From NCBI RefSeq assembly GCF_028583425.1, contig NC_072801.1:58295766-58359765 (forward strand): a stretch of 64,000 nucleotides of DNA. Direction: 5' to 3'. Under the pieces are notes generated by a model. That model had not been told where the DNA came from. It saw only the letters and a list, made by a program, of their open reading frames with translations, and did no database searches. Below, piece after piece: positions 31,641 to 42,715 of the stretch. The position numbers and the translations under genes are program-made. How positions within the stretch are numbered: the stretch's first letter is position 1; each line of letters opens with the position of its first letter. The DNA is from Eublepharis macularius. Lineage: Eukaryota > Chordata > Lepidosauria > Squamata > Eublepharidae.

Positions 31641-32777
31641 ATGGAACATTTTGAAAAAACAGCTCTAGAATCAGCACCCCACAAACCCAGTGTATGGTTC
31701 CGGTTTGTGGATGATACGTTCATCATTTGGAGCCATGGGGAGGAAGAATTGATGGAGTTTTTGAATCATCTCAACAACATCCACCTGAACATACAATTCA
31801 CAATGGAGAAAGAAAGTGAGGGAAAACTCTCATTCCTGGATACCTTGGTCATCCGCAAAGCAAACTTTCAGTTAGGTCACAAGGTCTACAGGAAACCAAC
31901 TCACACTGATCGGTACTTACACAAAAACTCCAATCACCACCCCCGACAGAAAAGAGGCATAATGAAAACATTAGTGGATCGTGCAAGACGGATATGTGAG
32001 CCGCGCTTTCTCAATGAGGAAATTAATCATCTAAACCACGCACTTCAGGCAAATGGCTACTCCAGAAATGAAATCCGAAGAGCAATCAAACCCAGGATGA
32101 ATCAAACAACCAAAGAAAAACAGTCTCCCACAGGAAAAGTGTTTTTGCCATATATCAAAGGAATTACTGATCAGATGGGAAAGCTTATGAAAAAGCATAA
32201 CCTTCAAGCAGTATTCAGACCCACCCGAAAAATACAACAGATGCTACGATCAGCAAAAGACAGCAGAGATCCCCTCACCTCTGCAGGAGTATACCGTATA
32301 CCCTGCAGCTGTGGACAAGTTTACATCGGGACCACAAAGCGTAGCATCCAGACAAGAATAAAAGAACATGAAAGACACTGCAGACTTGGACAGCCTGAAA
32401 AATCAGCAGTGGCTGAACATAGCCTAACTCAAACAGGGCACAGTATCTTATTCCAGGACACCAAAATACTGGACAACACTTCCAACTACTTTGTCAGACT
32501 GCACAGGGAAGCCATTGAAATTCACAAGCATAAACAAAACTTCAACAGGAAAGAAGAAACCTTAAGAATGAACAGAGCATGGGCTCCAGTTCTGAAAAAC
32601 ACCAGGCCAACAAAACACTCCACACCCGACAATAGCCCTGCAGAGAAGATTAGCACATCAAGCACCAATCCATATGCAAAAGAACCGCCTCAGGATACAG
32701 TGAAGCCTCCCGCCATTAGCATTCCACACCCTGGGAAACTCTTACAGAATGACTCAGCTCAACCCCACCCCTCCTGA
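31641..32777 (+). CDS. Penelope RT C-terminus plus GIY-YIG endonuclease (right copy)
   Basis: 378 codons, same protein as the left copy. RT motif C (FVDD, residues 22-25), connector rich in Lys/Arg/Asn, GIY-YIG at 216-230, C-terminal low-complexity tail ending HPS. The frame is intact over its length, so insertion was recent or the arms have been homogenised. No promoter or full RT is present. Confidence 0.85.
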   Translation: MEHFEKTALESAPHKPSVWFRFVDDTFIIWSHGEEELMEFLNHLNNIHLNIQFTMEKESEGKLSFLDTLVIRKANFQLGHKVYRKPTHTDRYLHKNSNHHPRQKRGIMKTLVDRARRICEPRFLNEEINHLNHALQANGYSRNEIRRAIKPRMNQTTKEKQSPTGKVFLPYIKGITDQMGKLMKKHNLQAVFRPTRKIQQMLRSAKDSRDPLTSAGVYRIPCSCGQVYIGTTKRSIQTRIKEHERHCRLGQPEKSAVAEHSLTQTGHSILFQDTKILDNTSNYFVRLHREAIEIHKHKQNFNRKEETLRMNRAWAPVLKNTRPTKHSTPDNSPAEKISTSSTNPYAKEPPQDTVKPPAISIPHPGKLLQNDSAQPHPS

Positions 32778-32844
32778 GTAGATACAATGACCTACATCTT
32801 TTCCACACTGTGACACTGAGAGATCTCTGTCTTTTGGTGCTACA

Positions 32845-32885
32845 CCTCTGAAGATGCCAGCCACAGCTGCTGGCGAAACGTCAGG
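32845..32885 (+). ncRNA. Minimal hammerhead-like motif at the Penelope 3' end
   Basis: CCT, core CTGAAGA (position 7 is variable in hammerheads), stem II GCCAGC/GCTGGC, GAAAC, then GTC and AGG. Stem III would be just self-complementary ACGT, a layout known for Penelope hammerheads that act as dimers. An extra T after the core is unpaired. The mirror site on the left copy (30349-30389) has AAAAC in place of GAAAC. Confidence 0.5.
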
Positions 32886-32949
32886 AACTACAATGCCAAG
32901 ACCACGGCAAGACAGCCCGAAAAACCCCCAACAACCATTCATAGATATT

Positions 32950-33419
32950 CTTTCTTATACTGCCATTTCTTTACTGCTGCCCTAGTTGGCTTCTCCCCAC
33001 ATCCTCCCTGCTTGCATACTGGAGAGTCGTCTCCTCATTCAACCCTGCTCCCACCTTTTCTCTTCATCCTCTTCCTGTGAGACCCACCTGTGGCTTGGAC
33101 AATTTGTGCTGACTCCTCCTGTGCTCCAGCACCTGCTCTCCAACCCAGCCACAGCAGAAGCAGGCAATGCAGAATAGGTACCATTGCCTCTCTCCAGCAA
33201 CACCTACTGCCCACCAGCCCCTGAGTTGCCTGGCAAAATGAGGCTCAGGCAACCCAAAAGGGGCAGTCAGTAAGCTTCTGGCTGCAGTAGCAGAAAAGGG
33301 TGCACTGGAGCATGAACTTCCTATCATGCGCCCTTGGGGCTTACTAGCTGCCCCAGGGGAGAGAAAGGAAATGGGGCTGAGGCCTCTTCAGGCTGGATAA
33401 GCAGAAAACAATTGAACGA
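32950..33419. other. No gene recognised
   Basis: C/T-rich sequence at 32.96-33.10 kb and otherwise ordinary intergenic or intronic DNA. Confidence 0.35.
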
Positions 33420-33890
33420 GTGTGGTGCAGCAGTTCAAGTGCTGAATGAGAACCTGGGAGAATTCCCTGTCAGACTTGAAGCTCACTAGGTGGCCTTGGG
33501 CCAGTCACTCTCAGCCTAACCGCCTTCACAGGCTGGTTGTGAGGATAAAATGGAGGTGGGGCCAGGGGCCATGTATTTGAGGCGGATGAGCAGGGCTTTT
33601 TTTCTGGGAAAAGAGGTGGTGGAACTCAGTGGGTTGCCCTCAGAGAAAATGGTCACATGGCTGGTGGCCCTGCCCCCTGATCTCCAGACAGAGGGGAATT
33701 TAGATTGCCCTCCATGCCACTCGGCCATGTGACCATTTTCAAGAGGTTCTGGAACTCCGTTCCACCACGTTCCTGCTGAAAAAAAGCCCTGCAGATGAGT
33801 ACACCTTACTGGGCTCCTATTGCAGCCTGGTACAGTCTGCAAGCTTATTGACTTGATATGGTCTATTTATGTCATTTCAGAAATGAAATA
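33420..33890 (+). repeat. tRNA-type SINE split by a hAT element
   Basis: GTGTGGTGCAGCAGTTCAAG, GAGAATTCCCTGTCAGACTTG and TTGGGCCAGTCACTCTCAGCC resemble a tRNA-derived SINE; it continues after the hAT at 33.80 kb. Confidence 0.55.
33591..33791. mobile_element. hAT foldback element (CAGGGCTTTTTTTC family)
   Basis: Same family as 14895-15120. Flanks CGGATGAG (33583-33590) and CAGATGAG (33792-33799) match at seven of eight positions. Confidence 0.85.
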
Positions 33891-33891
33891 A

Positions 33892-35075
33892 ACTTTTTTC
33901 CATGACTCAGGATATAGGAGATCCTGTGGGGGAGAGGTATGTTATAAATTGTACAGAGAAATGATGCTTGGCCCTGACCTCAGCACATCCAAACTCCGAT
34001 AAAAGTTTCATTGATACATGCAACTAACTGACTAGGGTCATAGAACGGACTTTATCATTTCAGGCTACACATAGGAGATGCCATTTTTAGACAGATAAAC
34101 CCCATTGCAAGTAGAAAATTGGCCATATCAGGAAGAAAGTTTTTTGTTGTTGTTGGCCCTCTTTGCTAGTTTTGTATCTGCAGTGACGTTTTTGTCTTGC
34201 TTTGCCAATCCATTCTACCACCTCAGTTTTCTATCACCTAATTCCCACTTCAGTCTGCTGTATGTATAGACCTGGCTTAAATTTGGTAAGGATTCTGGAA
34301 ACAGTCTAGGCAACACCCTTATTTCACGTGAGATGCCAGTTTGGCCTATGACACCTCACCATTGCCCTACGAGAGTGTGCCAAGAACACATGCAACATTT
34401 TGTTATGGATATACCCTGAAGGGAAAACTGGTAACGGGCGGGGGGGGGGGGGGAGTCAGCAGTTTTCAATCCTAGCTGATCTTCACATTGAGGAAGTAAA
34501 TGGGAGAGCAGGTTGGGATAAAGCTTATAGTTTCTGAGGGAATCTTTGGATATGGATATCTTCACTGAGGGTTCTGAGGGAATCTTGTGCTGTGCAGAGT
34601 TTAAATGAGTTTATCAATGTCTTCACATATCCGAGGGATGTGTGGGATAATTTACCATGTCTTTAGGATAAACTGTGACATTTTGTGAGAAGGAAAGGCC
34701 AATATTCTCTCTTACAGTGACACACTAGAATACAAATAGACTCTGAAATAAACAAGTATGCTGTTGACCCTTAAGGATAATTTTGTTGCAGTAACATCCA
34801 GGCTGCTGGGTTTCTTTTAAAGGGCATTATTCTTTTGCTTGCTAATTTCATTTGTAAGCTGCTCTGGAGAACATTTTAGGGAACAGTTTTTAAAATGACA
34901 TTCAGTTCTGAAACCCAAGGATTAATTTACCCTTGCCCTTTATAATTGGAAAAAGCTTTAGCGGATTAATCTACTGATTAATACTGACTGTTTTCCTGCA
35001 GAACTCTTTTCCATTAGCAGGAATGACGGCCAAAAGCATGTGGAATACCCGCCCCCCCCACACACACACATACAA
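33892..35075. other. No gene recognised
   Basis: Intergenic-type sequence with a poly-G run near 34440. No exon of RABEP2 or other gene was seen. Confidence 0.35.
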
Positions 35076-35153
35076 CCAGCGCTCCATGTTGTCTAATGTT
35101 AGTCCTAGAACTGATTATGTTTTGCTCTAGTATTTTTTCTACTCTGTCTTGGA

Positions 35154-35609
35154 CTGGTCGCAGCCATTGTGTTTCCTATAACAACCTACGGATGTGAGAC
35201 ATGGACCTTAACAAAAATGGACAGGAGAAAAATTGACTCATTCGAACTGTGGTGTTGGAGACAACTCCTGAGGATCCCTTGGACAGCAAAAGTAACAAAC
35301 CAAGCTGTCTTGGAACGCATAAAACCTGACATGTCTCTGGAGGGGAAGATTACAAAGCAGAAGCTCAGCTATTTCGGGCACGTAATGCGGGCCAACTCAC
35401 TAGAAACATCAATGATGCTAGGAATGGTGAGTGGAATGAGGAAGAGAGGAAGACCAAAAACCCGCTGGTTGGATACCATCATGAAAGACACTGGACTGAA
35501 CATGAAGGAATTGAAAGAAGCAGTCAGAGACAGAAAGGCCTGGAGGGATACGATCTACAGAGTAGCCAAGGATCGGACACGATTAGATGGCTAGGATTGG
35601 ATTGGATTG
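35154..35609 (+). mobile_element. RTE/BovB LINE 3' fragment
   Basis: The frame at 35169-35594 reads YGCETWTLTKMDRRKIDSFE, LWCWRQLLRIPWTAKVTNQ, KLSYFGHVMR, RGRPKTRWLD and KAWRDTIYRVAKDRTRL, the conserved C-terminus of BovB ORF2. It ends in GGATT repeats. GTCTTGGA at 35146-35153 and 35610-35617 is a likely target duplication. Confidence 0.85.
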
Positions 35610-36259
35610 GTCTTGGATTCTTGCTAATGCTACGTCTTTTAAACTTGTATCTGTTTACTAGGGGTGTGCAAGCCAAAAAATTTCGGCTAAAGCCGAAAGC
35701 CGAAAGAAGAATCTCTTTCGAATAAGCCGAAAGCCGAAACGGCCAGCCGTTTCGGCTTTCGGCTTTCGGCTTTCTTTCGGCTTTCTTTCGGCTTTCGGCT
35801 TTTTCAATGGGAAAATGCCTCCGTCTTCCCGGACGTCTGGGGGAGGCATTTTCCCACCGAATCAGCCCAAAATTGGTGGGGACCTTCCTCTAACCCCTCT
35901 CTAAAAACCCCCCAAGTTTCAGACCGATTGGACTTTGGGGGGCCATGTTATGGCCCCCCAAAGCAGGTCCCCCTATCCTCCCATAAGAAAGCGAAGGAGC
36001 AGCATATTGTTAGCATGCTGCTGCTCATCTTCTTCATTATTTCCTATGGGGAAAAATGAAGAAGCAGGCTTCCTTTGCCAGGGGTGGCATTTTGCATGCA
36101 AAATGCCCCCTTACCCTCAGGGGCTCTTCTCCCACCCTTCCTCCCACCCCCCACCAAGGCTCAGCCTGCTCCCACTTGGGGGGGGGCATTTCATGGCCTC
36201 CCCAAGTAGGTGCTCTGCTCTCATCTCTACCACTGACAGCTGGGGGAGGCTTGTCTTGA

Positions 36260-36810
36260 ACAGCTTTAGGATACACAGCAGGGGAGTGCACCAAAGGGCA
36301 TGATAGAAGTGTACTACACAAAATAATACAACCCACTTCACCGTTTTTGACAGCAGTTGTGTTTGTGTGATTCTCTGATGTGAAGTGAGTTGTGTTATTT
36401 TTATGTAGTACACTGCTTTCATGCCCTGTTGTGCCTTCCTACTGTGTAACCTAAAGCAGTTAAGGAAATAAAGTGCTTTTGACAGCAATATTTTGGGGTG
36501 ATTCTCTGATGTCAAGTGAGTTGTGTTATTTTTGTGTAAGATACTGCTGCCATGCCCTTTGGTGCGCCCCCCTGCTGTGTATCCTAAAGCTGTTCAAGAA
36601 ATAAAGTGTTTTTGACAGGAATTGTGCTTTTGTGATTCTCTGATGTTAAGTGAGTTGTGTTATTTTTGTGTAAGATACTGCTGCCATGCCCTTTGGTGTG
36701 CCCCCCTGCTGTGTAACCTAAAGCTGTTCAAGAAATAAAGTGTTTTTGACAGGAATCGTGTTTTGTGATTCTCTGATGTTAAGTGAGTTGTGTTAATTTT
36801 TCTGTGTGGG
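36260..36810 (+). repeat. Tandem array, about 132-bp units, four copies
   Basis: GTGATTCTCTGATGT recurs near 36368, 36499, 36632 and 36765. Each unit also has ATAAAGTGTTTTTGACAG and ATGCCCTTTGGTG. Confidence 0.8.
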
Positions 36811-37299
36811 GGACTGCTGGTGTAATGTGTCATAATGCTTTGCCTACTTGTACTTTGAAAGGGAGAAAATAATTTTTAAAAAACTTTATTTTGTGTTGTT
36901 CGTGTTTTATTCTTTGTTGTGCAGTTGGTTCCCATCATAGGGAACAATGGGGCTGGCTGGCCAGCCATCTCTGTAGGTGGTGGGGGAATTTGAGGGAGGG
37001 TGTCTGTGGTTCAGATGCTCTTTCACAGGGACCAGCTGGCACTCAGAAGTGTGCCCACCATTGTGGCACCCCTGGGCTGTGCAGAATTGCCCAGGGAAAG
37101 AGAGTTTAGAAGTTCCCAGCATAGGGAACAAAGGGAGAGGGCTGGCCTTTGCCAGCCTGTTCCTGGGGTTATGGGTGTGGGGCAGGTGGGGGTGGATTTG
37201 GGTCTGTGAGGGGCTAATGTGGGGATTTGGGTCTGTGTGTGGCAGCTGGGGGGGAATTGGGTTTGTGTGGGGCTGTAAGGGGTGGACTTTAGGGGCTGA

Positions 37300-37800
37300 G
37301 AGGACCTACTTGGGGAGGCCATGAAATGCCCCCCCCAAGTGGGAGCAGGCTGAGCCTTGGTGGGGGGTGGGAGGAGGGGTGGGAGAAAGGCCCCTGAGGG
37401 CTGGGGGGCATTTTGCATGCAAAATGCCACCCCTGGCAAGACAAGCCTCCCCCAGCTGTCAGTGGTAGAGAAAAGAGCACCTACTTGGGGAGGCCATGAA
37501 ATGCCCCCCCAAGTGGTAGCAGTCTGAGCCTTGGTGGGGGGTGGGAGGAAGGGTGGGAGAAGGGCCCCAGAGGGTTGGGGGGCATTTTACATGCAAAATG
37601 CCACCCCTGGAAAGATAAGCCTCCCCCAGCTGTCAGTGGTAGAGATGAGAGCAGAGCACCTACTTGGGGAGGCCATGAAATGGCCCCCCCAAGTGGGAGC
37701 AGGCTGAGCCTTGGTGGGGGGTGGGAGGAAGGGTGGGAGAAGAGCCCCTGAGGGTAAGGGGGCATTTTGCATGCAAAATGCCACCCCTGGCAAAGGAAGC
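37300..37800 (+). repeat. Tandem array, about 177-bp units, three copies
   Basis: CCTACTTGGGGAGGCCATGA recurs near 37304, 37481 and 37659. Units include GCATTTTGCATGCAAAATGCC, itself a palindrome. The last unit runs into the right arm. Confidence 0.8.
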
Positions 37801-39066
37801 CTGCTTCTTCATTTTTCCCCATAGGAAATAATGAAGAAGATGAGCAGCAGCATGCTAACAATATGCTGCTCCTTCGCTTTCTTATGGGAGGATAGGGGGA
37901 CCTGCTTTGGGGGGCCATAACATGGCCCCCCAAAGTCCAATCGGTCTGAAACTTGGGGGGTTTTTAGAGAGGGGTTAGAGGAAGGTCCCCACCAATTTTG
38001 GGCTGATTCGGTGGGAAAATGCCTCCCCCAGACGTCCGGGAAGACGGAGGCATTTTCCCATTGAAAAGCCGAAAGAAAGCCTAAAGAAGCCGAAACGTTT
38101 CGGCTTTTTTTCTTTCGGCTAGCCGAAACGTTTCGGCTTTCTCCGAAACGTTTCGGCTAACCCGAAAGAAGCAGAAACACTTTTGTTTCGGCTTTCTTTC
38201 GGCATTCAGAAAGCCGAAACACACATCCCTACTGTTTACCTTATGGTATTGTATTGAAATCTGCTTACTTGATACTGATTGTATTAACCTCATATTGTGT
38301 AATCCACCTTGAGTCTGTGAGAAAGGCAGACTATAAATGACGTAAATAAAATTAGTATGTTTGTGAAAAGTGTGACCGTAAACAGTGGGCGCAACTGATA
38401 GTGGTCTCTCTTCAACAATGTAACCAGTCTAGTTGACTTCCCACCGCTTTAGAGCTAGAAAAGATGCCGGGGGGGCAGAGATTTTTGCCACTGTACACTT
38501 CTGTAGGCAATTGGGCCTAAGAAGTAGGACCATTCATTGAAAAGGCAAGCACTGGGACCCAGCGGAACTGGTACATTGTGGCAGGTACACTTAACTGTGT
38601 GAATGAACCCCAGCACGTCCCTGGGGAGCTGCAGGAAACTTGTCAGCTTGCCTTGCAGCTGCAGCGGATGGATGTGCGAGCTCAATATGAACAGCCTGGG
38701 CCTGAAACTGAACTGGAGGCTGAGGGAGGGGAGATTTAAAGCCTGGCATGGGCGGGGGGGGGAGAGCTGAATTCCCCTCTTCGACACATCTTGTCCCAGA
38801 TGGGCTGCCTAGAAAATTGTGTGTGTCCCTTCTTGCAAGGTTGGATACTGGGGAGTAGACAGCGTTTTTTAAAAAATTGTATAACCTATGGTCATGTTTT
38901 AAAACATTAATTCCAGCTTTTGAGGCTCTATGGGATCTATTGTTAAGGTTCTGCCCTGGTTCCTATCAACCAGGCATATGCTGGGAGTTCAGTGCCGAAA
39001 CTGAATTCACAAATATGTGGGGACCTAATTCAGATCAGGGCTGCAGTATATGAGGGAGAGAAAGTT

Positions 39067-39336
39067 TAATAACAACATTAATAATAATAACATTCGATTT
39101 ATATACCGCCCTTCAGGACGACTTAATGCCCACTCAGAGCGGTTTACAAAGTATGTCATTATTATCCCCACAACAAAACACCCTGTGAGGTGGGTGGGGC
39201 TAAGAGAGCTCTGGAAGAGCTGTGACTGACCCAAGGTCACCCAGCTGGCTTCAAGTGGAGGAGTGGGGAATCAAACCCAGCTCTCCAGATTAGAGTCCCA
39301 CGCTCTTAACCACTACACCAAACTGGCTACATCAAA
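39067..39336 (-). repeat. tRNA-derived SINE (minus)
   Basis: Reverse complement of the family at 27.34 kb: TTAACCACTACACCAAACTGG at the right end, GGGAATCAAACCCAGC (B box), and ATTTATATACCGCCC next to ATT/AAT repeats. Confidence 0.88.
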
Positions 39337-39339
39337 CTG

Positions 39340-41160
39340 GTTTAGTTGTCTCCCCGCATCCCACACTGAAATGGCTTCAGAGATTCACTATTTTCCACAT
39401 TCAGAAAACTTATATGTAGCCCATTAGCACACATATAGCCTGTCATAACACACAATCTTCTCCCCTCTTGCATTTTAAACATATTTGAGACGCCCCCCTT
39501 CAGGGTGTTGCCCAAAACTGTTGCAAGAACCCCCTTTTTATCTTTGCAGTGTGATAAACTAGACATACAGTGTAGTTAGCGCTATCAGGTTCACGTTTTG
39601 TTTTTCCTTCTGTGCAAAGGACAGCAGATTCTGATGAGAAAAGGTGGAATGGGAGCTGTGATAAGCATATATGCCCACCACTGAAGATGTTTGCTAATCT
39701 TTTTCCAGTGTCCCAGACAGACTGAAACTGTCACATCCAATCAGAATGTTTAAAAAATACACTGTACTCAGCAACTTGCCTGTCTCGTCTCCAGTGCCGT
39801 CATTGTGGGATCAGCAGATTCAGTTTGTGTGGGATCATTGAAGATACTTTTGCTTTCTCAGATAAATAGCTCCATAAGAGGCTTTGTTTAGCAATATTGG
39901 GACAAACCAAAGTGTGTCAGACATTACTTACAGTGCTACCCTAAGACTACTTTCCTAGGAGTAAGGTAGAGTTGATAAGATTGCTCTCTTACTGTGCCAT
40001 CCTTAGCAGAGTTATACCAAGAATTCTGCTAAGCACTTGATGATGGGATTGCCATCTTGGTCAGTACCCAAGATTGTCCTTTGGGTTTCAACAAATATGC
40101 AAATGCCTAATTTGCCTAATGCTAGCATTGAGAGTTGGCTACTAGACTCTGTGATTAACTGCTTTGAGTGCTAACATCAGATGCAAGAGCTGTGTCTCAG
40201 TCTTGTGTGTATAACATGTATTGTTTCAGTAAGGGAGGAAACACTCACCAGGTATTTTTGGATCTATCTTGGGCACACAAGGCCTCATATTTTGGACTTT
40301 AGTTCCACAATGGTCCATTTCAGGCAAAATGCCTTTTCTTTCTTCTGATTTTTATTTATCACCCTCAGCTCCATGAATGAAGAAAACTGGAGGCCATCTA
40401 ATCCTGTCAGAACCTTTTCATGACTTTGCACTCCTAACAACGCCCCCCCCCCTCTATTTTCCTGTAATAACAACTCCACGGGAAGCCCTCAAGCAGGCAG
40501 GAAGGCAATAGCTTTCCCTTGATGCTGCTCCTCTGCAACAAATTCACAGGTAGACTACTTCTGAACATGGAGGGATTCCATGGTTGCCAAAGTTGAAAAG
40601 ACCCACTTTAAGTAGCTGTGTCTATGACCCTATTGAGGACACAAAATTGCCATCCATTTTCCTGACAGGTTCTTTGCCTTAAAGAAGTTTCCCCATTTGT
40701 CTCATCCACAAGAATATTGCAATGGTTGAGCTCACGCGGCTAAAGTGTACATAGGGGAACGGAACTAAACAGAATCTGGAAGAACGTGTAGGGCTTATAC
40801 AGTTATTAAAGATACCTTTCCTCTGCAACAATCTTCATTTTGCCTTGGTGCGCACCCCCCCTTCATAAATTTCTGTGTGCCATGTGTGGATTTGCTTTCA
40901 TTTGTTCACATGGTTATCATGGAGAATTCAGATGACATCATTAACAAGTGACTGCAATCCAGGTTTTTCCTTGTCACTCACGTTTTTTCTTAGAATGGGT
41001 TTGTGGTGATTAAAAAAAAAACTTTGAATGGACTAGCTGGGCTAGTCTGTCTGCTGTGAAGGGCAAAAGCACTAACAATATGCTTGGCAGGAGGAGAAGT
41101 TGGGCTGGAGACACTGGTAGTGTTGCACTACCATTTCCTGGCTGTGTTGCCATTTTACAG
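39340..41160. other. No gene recognised
   Basis: Ordinary intergenic sequence between CD19 and ATP2A1. No homologous exon blocks were noticed. Confidence 0.35.
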
Positions 41161-41171
41161 TGTCTAAAAAA

Positions 41172-41395
41172 AAAAGAGTCCAGTAGCACCTTTAAGACTA
41201 ACCAACTTTATTGTAGCAAAAGCTTTCGAGAATCACAGTTCTCTTCATCAGATGCATGCATCTGACAAAGAGAACTGTGATTCTCGAAAGCTTATGCTAC
41301 AATAAAGTTAGTTAGTCTTAAAGGTGCTACTGGACTCTTTTTGATTTTGCTACTACAGACTAACACGGCTAACTCCTCTGCATCTAAAAGAAAAA
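41172..41395. repeat. Palindromic repeat of the AGTCCAGTAGCACC family
   Basis: GAGTCCAGTAGCACCTTTAAG at the left is mirrored by CTTAAAGGTGCTACTGGACTC at the right, around a centre CAGATGCATGCATCTG. CAGACTAACACGGCTAAC follows on the right. Each arm holds a CTGATGA/CTGACAA...TCTCGAAAGC block resembling a hammerhead core. Confidence 0.8.
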
Positions 41396-41399
41396 AGCA

Positions 41400-42440
41400 A
41401 AGTGTCTGGGCAAACTGCAATAATTAAAAACACTTCGGTCAATAAAAAGAGGTAACAATGCAAATACCACACCTCCAGACCTCAAAGGAGCTGCAACTCA
41501 ACTCACATTGAGCTATTTGTAAGATAACATTCTAAAAAGCTCCCCCCACCCACCCCTCCCTTTGTCCTAAATAATGAAGGAAAAGTTAAAAGAATGTGGT
41601 ACAGTTGAGTTTATCCTTTAATGTCAATAAATAAGCAGCTAGAAGAATCTATTTCCTCCAAGTTGAGGAGTCTCACTTGTTTGTTTGTTTGTTTTCCCTA
41701 ACAAAATGTTTCCTTCTGTTTATGTGTGCATTAAAAAATCCAACCCCTGGGCTGAGGTGGGTTCTAGTCATATGAAGAGGGGGAACGAATGTCATTAGTG
41801 TGGGCACTAATGCAGAGAGCAGTGGGAGGGAGAGTATTGGGGGTGCAGGAGCTAGGATAGGCGGGGGGCTCAAAATGTACAGAAGCCAAGAAGCAAGTGG
41901 AGTTCTAGGGTTGGGTAGGGTGGGGCGGGGATGCAACTGGCAGGGAACACGGCATGGCAGATGCCGGCGTCGTGGCCCACACTGATAAGTTCCCAATAAA
42001 GAAGTTACAAAGGGTATGCAGGGAAAGGAGTGGCTATTAAATAAGGGAGAGGCACAGAAGCGGAGGAGGGAGTGGCAGACATGGCAGAGGGATGAGGGGA
42101 AGATCTTCACTGTTGGGGATGAAGAGGTTATTTCCGTGCTGACTCAAAAGTTCACTTCCTCATCCTTTCTTCTAAATCCCCTGGAAAAAAAGGTGAAGGG
42201 GGGGGGAGAAAAACAGATGAATGAGTGCCAGAGGAACAGAGAACGCAAGTTTCCACACAGCAAGGAGGTGGCCAAAACTAGCACAGAAAGTCAGAAGGCA
42301 TGGCTGAGTGTCAGGCTGTGGCTCTGTTCACTTTTCTTCCTGGCTGGTAGTCTTGGCACAAAGCTTTTTGGCCAACAGACGTACATACACTTTCCCCACT
42401 GAGTTGGCTGAACTGCCTCTGTCCCACCTCTTATGCAGAC
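41400..42440. other. No gene recognised
   Basis: GC- and purine-rich stretches at 41.75-42.30 kb produce long frames of low-complexity composition on both strands. No homology recognised. Confidence 0.35.
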
Positions 42441-42449
42441 ATCTTAAAT

Positions 42450-42715
42450 ACATGAAGCTGCTTTATACTGAATCAGGACGAAAGGCAGCACCTTCTTGGT
42501 GTACTGGTGTAGTCCTCTTGTTTTGCTGTTCACTCTCTCTACTGAAGCAAACCATCGGTCCATCCAGCTCAGTATTCTCTAATCAGACGGGCTGCGGTTT
42601 TCCAAGGTCTCAGGTTGAGGTCTTTTGCATCGCTGACTGCTTGTTTTTTTTCCACTAGAGATGCCAGGGATTGAACCTGGGACCTTCTACAGCAGGTATT
42701 CTGAGCCACGACTCC
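42450..42715 (-). repeat. tRNA-derived SINE (minus)
   Basis: On the minus strand GTCCCAGGTTCAATCCCTGGC is a B-box region, followed by AGACCTTGG and, at the far end, CAGTATAAAGCAGCTTCATG. Same family as 48.32-48.48 kb. Confidence 0.7.

Larger units (their letters stand above)
31624..32940 (+). mobile_element. Penelope-like element, right copy (plus)
   Basis: Mirror image of the left copy across a 13-bp centre (31611-31623). Only two differences over 1317 bp were noticed when reading the arms side by side. Both copies begin at the same truncation point (TTATAGCAAACTTC). Confidence 0.85.
35659..38231. mobile_element. 2.57-kb foldback hAT with 600-bp arms
   Basis: Starts TAGGGGTGTGC and ends with CACACATCCCTA. 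The exact 8-bp duplication CTGTTTAC lies at 35651-35658 and 38232-38239. The arms (about 35659-36255 and 37617-38231) are near-perfect inverted repeats, so the same peptide frame appears on both strands. Near the ends are dense TTTCGGCTTTCGGC repeats. Inside are two tandem arrays. No transposase is seen. Confidence 0.88.
35076..38350 (+). mobile_element. LINE 3' UTR interrupted by BovB and a foldback hAT
   Basis: CATGTTGTCTAATGTTAGTCC, TTGCTAATGCTACG and TGTGTAATCCACCTTGAGTC follow the order of the uninterrupted copy at 59.48-59.72 kb. The pieces lie at 35.08-35.15, 35.61-35.66 and 38.23-38.35 kb, separated by two later insertions. Confidence 0.75.

Noticed and set aside
36260-37800. CRISPR-like array
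   Set aside because: Units are 132 and 177 bp contiguous tandem repeats in a transposon of an animal genome, without spacers.
35935-37933. Identical peptides (FLCQGWHFACKMPP) on both strands
   Set aside because: Produced by the inverted arms and tandem units of the foldback hAT, not a gene family.
41673-42110. 145-codon minus-strand frame, Pro/Leu rich
   Set aside because: Low-complexity composition from a purine-rich strand; no homology, and no splice or promoter context.
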